A stretch of DNA of 64,000 bases from UBA2108 sp002713215. Its GTDB lineage: Bacteria; Bacteroidota; Bacteroidia; Flavobacteriales_G; Salibacteraceae. The number at the start of each line of letters is the position of its first letter. The stretch's first letter is position 1. A program made the position numbers and the translations under genes. The notes beneath the pieces are model-generated. The model saw nothing but the letters and a program-made list of their open reading frames with translations, was not told where the DNA came from and ran no database searches. The stretch covers positions 1-64,000 of the forward strand of contig CALAPY010000073.1 in the NCBI GenBank assembly GCA_937891015.1, given 5' to 3'. Below are positions 58,401 through 64,000 of this stretch, one piece after another.

Positions 58401-59880
58401 AGCCAAATTTACTGGAGGCAGTTACCCGAACGTTTCCGCCAGGTCCATTTCCCCAATTTACGGTAATGCTTGGTCCGGTTCCTCCGCTTACCACGGTTCC
58501 TCCGGTTACTGTCCAGGTATAGGTAGCATCGACAATGGTATCGGTTGTATAGGTAACACTGGGCGATCCCGCACACATGCTTCTTAATCCGTTTATTTGT
58601 TTTGGTCCTTCAAAGGGTTTAACCAATATGGAGTAGACGATGGCAGTATCACCTGGCAGACATGCACTATCTGCTATGCTTGCCGTAAAGAAATATTTGG
58701 ATGCTCTACCTTGTGGACAGGTTGTTTTCCAGCAAATTTCCTGCTTCGATTTTTGTCCGGTAAACTGCGGAGTACCTTGTGTTGCCAGAGGGTTGGTAGG
58801 AAATGAAAAAGGTTCCCCAACCACCTCATATTCGAAGGCTAAAGGAGCTCCCTTGCTTTCAAATTCAATGTCAAAACAAAGTGAATCACCTGCGTCTATT
58901 TCATAATCGGTCTTAGATCCCTGGATTAGATTGGGTGTATTTTTATTGGTATCCTGGCAGGTAACCACGGGAAATTGAAATTCCCTTTCAACCACCCCAA
59001 TGGTAAACCCATTGGCATCAATTTCTTTTACCCTCACCCCAATAACATAGGGGCCGGTAACCGTTGCCGCCTTTAAGCTGGTAAGTCCTGTAACCCCATT
59101 AATAGAAGCGCTTCCGGTAGGTCCAAAGGGTGCGTTAACACTGTGTCCTGCCCTATATGCCACGGTTTTGGGAGGCCAGGTAGTATAACCATTTCTATAG
59201 TTTACGTTGGTATTCGATGCTTCTCCATCGAAGGGATGGTAAAATCCGTAATTGAGTTTATTTCCGTCTACATCCAAAGCCAGGTTAACAATTGCTTTTT
59301 CCTGACCTGCACATAAAAAAGGCCTTTTTAAGTCCCTGAATACGGGAGAGCTGTTTTTGGTTGCTGTACTGGCTGTCCAGGAGTGAAAGAGAGAACCCAC
59401 TGTATTTAGTCCTCCATTAATATTCTGGATTACCGTTCTACAGCATCGGTCAAACACAAAGTGGTAGCCAACAAATGTTGGAGGCAAAATAACCTGGTTA
59501 GCATAGTTGACCTTACCAACACATAAACCGGTAGGCAAAGCACAACCAACTGGTAAATTAGCTTTCAACGTGGTTGAATCAATCCATTGCAATGAAACAT
59601 CGGCAACTTTTGAAGATGCTGGAAGAGAGGTTGCGTTTAGTGCTCCTTCGTATATGGCAATGGTTTCTGCACCGGGGAAGGGATATCGTGCATCATTACA
59701 ATCGTAATATACGGTCATAACGATATTATAAATGTGCATGGGATTACCCCCTATAGTGGTATCCTTGACATAAATGTAGCTGATGTTGCCTCCATACATA
59801 TGAGCAGCACCGGCTTCTTTGGTGGGTAGGCACTGAAGGATTAGGATAAACGAAAAAAGAGCTATAAGCTTTCGAAGCAT
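55459..59880 (-). CDS. Giant gliding-motility-type secreted protein, type B T9SS domain
   Basis: A 1473-residue surface protein. The ATG at 59880 gives the signal peptide MLRKLIALFSFILILQC; the upstream ATG at 59931 lies inside the previous gene and is rejected. The N-terminal domain (AHMYGGNISYIYVKDT ... FDRCCRTVIQN) is followed by about ten Ig/PKD-like repeats of about 80 residues with a recurring ICMGESYTLG ... YSWSPTTNLSS ... YVLSVTTPSSC pattern. The C-terminus is a type B sorting domain: GEIPNVFTPDGDGINDVFD, IYNRWGVLVFES, GVYVFSLTVNGTEYKGYVTLIRP. SprB-like adhesins of gliding bacteria have this plan. It lies 10 nt after the GEVED gene and is probably cotranscribed. Confidence 0.88.
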   Translation of the reverse strand: MLRKLIALFSFILILQCLPTKEAGAAHMYGGNISYIYVKDTTIGGNPMHIYNIVMTVYYDCNDARYPFPGAETIAIYEGALNATSLPASSKVADVSLQWIDSTTLKANLPVGCALPTGLCVGKVNYANQVILPPTFVGYHFVFDRCCRTVIQNINGGLNTVGSLFHSWTASTATKNSSPVFRDLKRPFLCAGQEKAIVNLALDVDGNKLNYGFYHPFDGEASNTNVNYRNGYTTWPPKTVAYRAGHSVNAPFGPTGSASINGVTGLTSLKAATVTGPYVIGVRVKEIDANGFTIGVVEREFQFPVVTCQDTNKNTPNLIQGSKTDYEIDAGDSLCFDIEFESKGAPLAFEYEVVGEPFSFPTNPLATQGTPQFTGQKSKQEICWKTTCPQGRASKYFFTASIADSACLPGDTAIVYSILVKPFEGPKQINGLRSMCAGSPSVTYTTDTIVDATYTWTVTGGTVVSGGTGPSITVNWGNGPGGNVRVTASSKFGCPSDPIDLPVNVITFPVNPGIDRTICLGDTTTLGSTGSVPTGPTGFSLKWNPSLSLDNDTVQNPNAFPITTTKYTVKVTDTTGLCFVVDTVEVTVLQSTNAGITTKDTSICEGNQVQLQAFGGRFYKWTPSGAVSNDTIINPMTTISSTTTIYALITDTGTACPALDSVTITIENKALISAGVDSSICMGESYTLGQTPNGPSGSTYSWSPTTNLSSSTSGAPVYTPTAAGSATYVLSVTTPSSCTFMDTVTVVTDTIPKLILESKHDTICEGQSDTMNVRGANNYTWIPSSLPQNQSFQFVSPATTTKYIVTGTDLNGCTSKDSHTVVVNPTPKILIPHDSIFLCLGDSVVLTTTTGALSYTWTPSTALTPSPFVASPEAKPTSSVTYTVSILGRNGCNNVDSIHVMVDDTIPVDAGFDKKLCIPDSVILGGIPTSPLFRTTFTWFPGSTLDDSTLANPKSFTTKDTTYIVRAQNGVCLGFDTVNVTVSPRPAVNYTQSTYEICKGDSVKLDTLSTSGNIVTRTWNPKNGLGDTSITPMASPDTTTTYTLSYADAVGCTGESKVTVVVGTKADISAGNDTNSCEGASIQLKASGGVKYLWQPGQFMDDSTSATPTATITTATTFILRGENALGCVGFDTILVNVVKAPVIDAGGPFIYCSDTVSAVTLGGNPTGPAGSIYSWSSPELLDDPSLANPTTKLLLGNTYYLLVKDVNGCISNDSAIVRAFSFDVSSTSIECNGDSAILNVTNVDGIPPFTYKWTPNYALSNDTIANPISKPDSSVIYQVVVTDTLGCSDSTEVRVGVDNVVKAVFDFDIKANCDNALGISNNQSENATDFEWYVDGSIYSTAYNIEVPLDFNASTSVRLIAKHNESCTDSSTQDKSILAFGDYFKGEIPNVFTPDGDGINDVFDVQVGERLEKCTDIKIYNRWGVLVFESYGNDHSWDGRTFTGDVCTQGVYVFSLTVNGTEYKGYVTLIRP

Positions 59881-59890
59881 CAACGAATTT

Positions 59891-62359
59891 TTACTTGATA
59901 ATAATTTTCTTAACTGCAGTATAATCACCACTGTTTATTTCCAGAAAGTAAACCCCGTTCCTATGATTTCTTAAATCCAATTCTATCATTTCTGCTTCTT
60001 CATTTTCATCAATGTTTTTCAAATATATTATTTGACCTTGCATAGAGCGAACCTTTAAGCTGTAGTTTTTCACATCAGCAGATGAAAACTTCAATGTAAA
60101 AAGCCCGGAACCGGGATTAGGGTAAACCGATGCCTCAGACAATAGTAACTCTTCGATTCCGATTTGAGCGCCGCAATAAATTTCATCAACATCAATATAA
60201 GTCGTCTTGGTTTCAAGGTCAGAGCCATTTGAATTGCTAGCGGTAAGTTTTACGGTGTACTTACCTGGAGCGGAGTAGGTGTATTTAGGATCCTTACTGG
60301 TGCTGGTTCCGCCATCACCAAAATCCCAGGCCCATTGATTCGGGGAATTGCTTGATTTATCGGTGAATTGAATAACTCCCGTACACGATTTGGTACTGTC
60401 CGCAGAGAAATCCGCTACAGGAGCAGCGGTACTGGCTTTGGCTACCAAAACACCATAATCTTCGGTTTGTCCATAGGTTGGATCGGCGCAGGGACCCAAA
60501 TTGGTTCCAACAATATCCGACGTAATTCTCAATCTCAATGGTTTATTCTGTGTAGCCGTACTCGGAATAATTATGTTCCCTTTGTGGAGCGTATCATTTT
60601 TCGAAGTAAGCACTTTTTCATTACTGGTGTTGAATACACCATCGTTGTTATAATCGATCCAAACGATAACATCCTCAAGGTTTACGGAGCCGGTTTTTAT
60701 TTCAATAGCATAGGTTTTACCAGCTTCCACCGTAGTTTGGTGCGAGCAACTATAATCCTGATATCCTTCTCCACCGTCATCGGTTATATTGTTGATGGAG
60801 TTAAAAATCACGTAATGAATCCCGTAATCGTCAATGTGAGATACGGTTTTGGTGGTACAGGTAGAAACAACATTATCGGCCAGGCTTACGTCCACATATC
60901 CATTCTTAGTAGTGGAATCAACACCATATTGATTGGTGACTTTAAGTTTAATGGTGTAATTGCCACTGGTAGCATAAGTATGTTTTGGATTCTCCATAAT
61001 ACTGGTCTTACCATCGCCGAAATTCCATTCCCAGGCTGTTGGAATATTACTTGAAAGGTCATTGAATTGAACGGTTCCATCACAGCTTTTGATTGGAACA
61101 GCTTCCAAATCCGCAACCGGTTTGGCTACGTTCTTTTTTATTTTGATGTTGTAATCTTCCATTTGACCATTGGTAAGCTTAGCGCAGGAATTATACGCTG
61201 AACCTGCGGGAGAAGAAAGGAAATAGACTCCGGCAATTCTCACTCGCAACGCGCTTCCGATTACACTTCCTGCTGGAATGGTAATCATTTTATCTGCCTC
61301 TTTTACATTGTCCTGAGACAGCACCATTTCCTGATTTGAAAAGACACCATCACCGTTGTAATCAATCCATGCCCTGAAGTTTTGATTTGCAGGCGCACTG
61401 GCTGACCCAAATTTCATTCTATAAGATAGCCCTTGTGTAACATTAGCCTGGTTGCAACTAAAATCCTCATAACCAATTGACGAAGCATCTTGTGAAGTTT
61501 GAGAGAGTCCTGAAAACGAAAAACTGGTAATTCCAAAACCGGCAGAACTTGAAACCGTACTTGGAGTACATTGCGCATTAACCGGGCCGCTACCTGCATT
61601 TACCGTAACGTAATTGGTTTTGGTTTCAGTTTTTGATCCATTCGAATTGGTCCCGGTCAGTTTTACTGTATATGTTCCACTGGCATAGGTATGGGTTGGA
61701 TGCTGTTGATGGCTCGTATCACCATCTCCAAATTCCCATAACCAACTGGTTATTTTATTAGGGGTCAGATCGGTAAATTTTACAATTCCATTACACGAAA
61801 CTGTACTATTTGCTTTAAAATCGGTGAGAGGAGCAATAGGTGCGTCTTTTATCACCACCCTGTAGTCTTCGGTTTCCCCACGATTGTAGTTGGTACATGA
61901 TTCTCCCGCTTTAACCGTTGTGCTCCGAATACTTCTTACTCTGAGCCAGGTAATTCCAGCTTTAGCAGAGTAGGGAACGGTAACCGAATCTGTAAAAGTT
62001 TGATTTGTGGGCGTAGCATTTGAACTTACAAACTCACCCGGATCGTTAAAATCACCATCCCTGTTGTAGTCAATCCAAACACCAAATCCTTGCGGCTGTC
62101 CGTTGTTCCTGCCTTTAACGGTTAACTGGTATTTTACACCTTGTGTTACCGTGGTTGAAAACCCATGGTCCACGTAAGCAGTACCAGGGTTCCTGAACGA
62201 ACCACAGTTTGAACCTGCAGTACCCAGGTTGGATATCGTATTGAAAGTAAAATCATTGATATAATCGCCACGGGTACAGTTTCCCCGGGGTGTACAATAT
62301 TGAGCAACCGAATAGTTTGCCACAACAATTAGTGTTGTGAGAAGTAACCAATTCTTCAT
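59891..62359 (-). CDS. GEVED/PKD secreted protein with type A T9SS domain
   Basis: An 822-residue extracellular protein (MKNWLLLTTLIVVANYSVAQ, start at 62359). It has three GEVED domains, each with a G-[EQ]-[TM]-EDY end: ITWLRVRSIRS...NRGETEDYRVVI, RVRIAGVYFLSS...NGQMEDYNIKI, RLRITSDIVGTN...YGQTEDYGVLV. They alternate with three PKD domains: WLWEFGDGDTSHQQHPTHTY, WEWNFGDGKTSIMENPKHTY, WAWDFGDGGTSTSKDPKYTY. The C-terminus VYPNPGSGLFTLKFSS, VRSMQGQIIYLKN, HRNGVYFLEI is a type A T9SS sorting domain. It is probably a surface adhesin or carbohydrate-binding protein. Confidence 0.9.
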   Translation of the reverse strand: MKNWLLLTTLIVVANYSVAQYCTPRGNCTRGDYINDFTFNTISNLGTAGSNCGSFRNPGTAYVDHGFSTTVTQGVKYQLTVKGRNNGQPQGFGVWIDYNRDGDFNDPGEFVSSNATPTNQTFTDSVTVPYSAKAGITWLRVRSIRSTTVKAGESCTNYNRGETEDYRVVIKDAPIAPLTDFKANSTVSCNGIVKFTDLTPNKITSWLWEFGDGDTSHQQHPTHTYASGTYTVKLTGTNSNGSKTETKTNYVTVNAGSGPVNAQCTPSTVSSSAGFGITSFSFSGLSQTSQDASSIGYEDFSCNQANVTQGLSYRMKFGSASAPANQNFRAWIDYNGDGVFSNQEMVLSQDNVKEADKMITIPAGSVIGSALRVRIAGVYFLSSPAGSAYNSCAKLTNGQMEDYNIKIKKNVAKPVADLEAVPIKSCDGTVQFNDLSSNIPTAWEWNFGDGKTSIMENPKHTYATSGNYTIKLKVTNQYGVDSTTKNGYVDVSLADNVVSTCTTKTVSHIDDYGIHYVIFNSINNITDDGGEGYQDYSCSHQTTVEAGKTYAIEIKTGSVNLEDVIVWIDYNNDGVFNTSNEKVLTSKNDTLHKGNIIIPSTATQNKPLRLRITSDIVGTNLGPCADPTYGQTEDYGVLVAKASTAAPVADFSADSTKSCTGVIQFTDKSSNSPNQWAWDFGDGGTSTSKDPKYTYSAPGKYTVKLTASNSNGSDLETKTTYIDVDEIYCGAQIGIEELLLSEASVYPNPGSGLFTLKFSSADVKNYSLKVRSMQGQIIYLKNIDENEEAEMIELDLRNHRNGVYFLEINSGDYTAVKKIIIK

Positions 62360-62471
62360 GTTTAAGATTTTGCGTAAAAATAAACTATAAATTATCAATG
62401 TCTCATTTTGAGACTTAACACCTTAATGACGTTTGTCGTTGAAATTGGTTTGTTCTGGAACAGCAGTTTTT

Positions 62472-63638
62472 TTATTGCTTCCTTCTGCTGATTTCTGTAA
62501 GGATTAATTGCAGCTCTTTTCCCATTTGACCAGCAACTGAAGTGTTCTCTTCTGCACGACGAATGAGGTAGGGAAGGGTATCCTTTACAGGCCCATAGGG
62601 CAGGTACTTACTTACATTGTAGCCATTGGTTGCCAGATTGAAACTGATGTTGTCGCTCATTCCATACAATTGAGAGAAGAAAATATGGTCGTGATCTTTC
62701 GGAAGGTTGTGTTTTTCCAATAACTCAACCAGGTGTTCGGCACTTTTTTCATTATGACTTCCTGCGCATACCTCAACAACATCAATATTTTCGACAACCG
62801 TGGTAAGCGCCTGGTCGTAGTCACGATCGGTAGATTCTTTATTGGGTTGAGTTGGTGTGGGGTAGTTTAACTCGATTGCCCGTTCGTTTTCTTTTTCCAA
62901 ATAAGCTCCGCGAACCAGTTTAACTCCAAGTCTGTAATTCTCCTTTCTAGAAAGGGCAATCAGGTCATTCAGGTATTGCAATTTGTCGTGTCGGTACATC
63001 TGTAAAGTTGTAAATACAATGGCGCTTTTGTCGTTATACTTTTTCATCATTACTTCAGCAAGTCGATCAATGGCAATTTGCACCCAACTTTCTTCAGCGT
63101 CGATATATATTTTAACTCCTAAATCGTGCGCCTTCTTACAAATTCGGTCCAGCCGCTGAACCACATTGTTGTATTCCAGTTTTTCTTCCTGACTTAGTTC
63201 TTTGTTCTCGTTTACTTTTTCCAGTAAGGCAAAGCGGGCTAATCCCGTAACTTTAAGGCAGGTGGTTGGCACTTTGGAATGCTGCTTCGCATTTTCAATC
63301 AATCGAATCAGTTCATCGTGAACGTGGTTAAACGACTTTTCTTCTTCCTGACCTTCTACGGAGTAGTCAAGAATTGCCTCAATTCCATTAGAAGCCAGCA
63401 TTCGATAAGTAGGATCGGAGTCCTGAATAGAGGTACCTCCACAGAACTGTTTAAAAATGGTGGGTTTAACGATCCAGGAAACCGGGAAGTTTATCTTTAA
63501 CGCAAATAAGGTTAGGCCAGTCATTAGGTTCGTTAACCTGGGATTTCCCATCAATTTGAAAATCCATTTAGCGAACTGAAGATCGGAATTACTTCTGTGT
63601 TTAAACGCTACCTTAGTATCCTGAAAATTCACCTTCAT
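62472..63638 (-). CDS. putA: Proline dehydrogenase
   Basis: A FAD-dependent enzyme oxidising proline to pyrroline-5-carboxylate, the first step of proline catabolism. The 388-residue form is the stand-alone PRODH of Bacteroidota, without the P5C dehydrogenase half. The barrel motifs are NGIEAILDYSVEG, LKVTGLARFALLEKVN, GVKIYIDAEESWVQIAIDRLAEVMM, TLQMYRHDKLQYL, KLVRGAYLEKENERAIE, and the FAD-end FSQLYGMSDNISFNLATNGYNVSKYLPYGPVKDTLPYLIRRAEENT with the conserved RRAxEN. Complete. It follows the M1 peptidase gene (32 nt apart), so the two may be cotranscribed. Confidence 0.94.
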   Translation of the reverse strand: MKVNFQDTKVAFKHRSNSDLQFAKWIFKLMGNPRLTNLMTGLTLFALKINFPVSWIVKPTIFKQFCGGTSIQDSDPTYRMLASNGIEAILDYSVEGQEEEKSFNHVHDELIRLIENAKQHSKVPTTCLKVTGLARFALLEKVNENKELSQEEKLEYNNVVQRLDRICKKAHDLGVKIYIDAEESWVQIAIDRLAEVMMKKYNDKSAIVFTTLQMYRHDKLQYLNDLIALSRKENYRLGVKLVRGAYLEKENERAIELNYPTPTQPNKESTDRDYDQALTTVVENIDVVEVCAGSHNEKSAEHLVELLEKHNLPKDHDHIFFSQLYGMSDNISFNLATNGYNVSKYLPYGPVKDTLPYLIRRAEENTSVAGQMGKELQLILTEISRRKQ

Positions 63639-63670
63639 TTTGACCCGTATTTTCTGACGGCAAAAATAAG

Positions 63671-64000
63671 CTACTCACCCAATAATTCGTCCATAGTTTG
63701 GGTACTTACTGAATGATAATTTGGGCGCGCTTCAGCATAAATCTCACGAGCTTGTTCAATTTTTCCGGCTTCCTTAAACGCCTTGTATGTAGGGGTAAGG
63801 AATTTTCTACGACCAACGTTGATTAAGAAGTTCTTAACTACCGGATCGGCAACCGTATAATTGTTTCTAATGGTATGCTGGAACCAGGCTGCCAGTATTT
63901 CAGAATTTCCACTATTTGTAAACCCAAATGTGTTATCCAATTCAGTCATTTGTTTTAGGTCTAAATTCATAGGAATGCTTCTGACAAAATGAAGCCACTC
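63671..64000 (-). CDS. M1 family aminopeptidase, C-terminal end (start beyond right edge)
   Basis: The frame is open from the window edge: ten codons before the apparent ATG at 63970 read EWLHFVRSIP, then MNLDLKQMTELD. So 63970 is not the start. EWLHF...LP, GFTNSGNSEILAAWF, NVGRRKFLTPTYKAF and ARPNYHSVS match the leukotriene A4 hydrolase C-terminal helical domain (M1 zinc aminopeptidases). The zinc-binding HExxH part is outside. It ends TMDELLGE, a normal terminus. Next comes proline dehydrogenase on the same strand; a peptidase-then-proline pathway would make sense but is inference. Confidence 0.82.
   Translation of the reverse strand, partial: EWLHFVRSIPMNLDLKQMTELDNTFGFTNSGNSEILAAWFQHTIRNNYTVADPVVKNFLINVGRRKFLTPTYKAFKEAGKIEQAREIYAEARPNYHSVSTQTMDELLGE

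Noticed and set aside
58256..58906. Open frames on the plus strand opposite the giant type B gene
   Set aside because: They are shadows of the repetitive minus-strand coding sequence, with no start signals or recognisable protein.
59881..59931. Upstream ATG at 59931 as start of the giant type B protein
   Set aside because: It lies inside the coding sequence of the gene upstream and places 17 residues ahead of a clear signal peptide that starts at 59880.
63970..63972. ATG at 63970 as a genuine start of a 99-residue protein
   Set aside because: The frame stays open to the edge and the upstream residues EWLHFVRSIP match the M1 peptidase family, so this is the end of a longer gene.

Overview
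The window comes from an AT-rich Bacteroidota genome, most likely a marine or freshwater flavobacterium-like organism (order Flavobacteriales or close). The support is direct: six proteins carry type IX secretion (T9SS) C-terminal sorting domains, there is a CarboxypepD_reg/TonB-dependent receptor paired with a DUF4249 lipoprotein, and many genes have the Bacteroidota -7 promoter element TAnnTTTG rather than a Shine-Dalgarno site. The window is chromosomal and mostly housekeeping. I see no rRNA, tRNA, CRISPR array, prophage or intact insertion sequence.

Layout. 1-4.1 kb: the N-terminal end of a probable ribD leaving the left edge, a ZIP metal transporter with a hotdog thioesterase, an MscS channel, a class III aminotransferase, a MITE-like repeat and a small Lys/Cys-rich secreted protein. 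4.2-9.8 kb: a tight rhomboid / HAD phosphatase / class IV aminotransferase operon, a DUF4197 lipoprotein, YqgE, MiaE and the dipeptidase PepD. 9.8-10.4 kb: two more MITE-like elements, then a CPA1 Na+/H+ antiporter. 12.1-15.6 kb: an unusual five-gene run in which three paralogous small secreted proteins (A) alternate with two paralogous lipoproteins (B), A-B-A-B-A, closed by a terminator. 15.6-26.6 kb: MsrB, an outer-membrane protein, TsaD, a very long TamB, a RibB protein fused to a cysteine-free RibA-like domain, a membrane-tethered PD-(D/E)XK nuclease, an HTTM protein and PyrD. 26.8-38.5 kb: an SRAP/HMCES-type DNA-crosslink protein under a dyad-containing promoter, small secreted proteins, a POT peptide transporter, a class 3 lipase, a VOC protein, a large Asp-box T9SS protein, a conserved cytosolic protein of unknown function, PlsC and a WYL regulator. 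38.5-47.2 kb: a LuxR-type response regulator, DUF1573 plus a CtpA protease, an SGNH/PKD T9SS protein, and TonB receptor-DUF4249-DUF1853. 47.3-62.4 kb: envelope and secretion cargo (a fibre-like protein, a tandem-duplicated barrel pair, four T9SS proteins of which two are very large), interrupted by a DUF488 two-gene module, a PUR-family protein and a composite repeat block. 62.4-64 kb: proline dehydrogenase and the C-terminal end of an M1 aminopeptidase whose start lies beyond the right edge.

The points most worth a second look are: the MITE-like family, which folds into a cloverleaf-like set of nested hairpins including a GAAA-tetraloop stem; the alternating A-B-A-B-A operon; the RibBX-like riboflavin enzyme; five genes whose TAnnTTTG element ends only 4-5 nt before ATG, implying leaderless mRNAs; the DUF488 module; and a pair of duplicated genes that carry the tail of the preceding gene with them.
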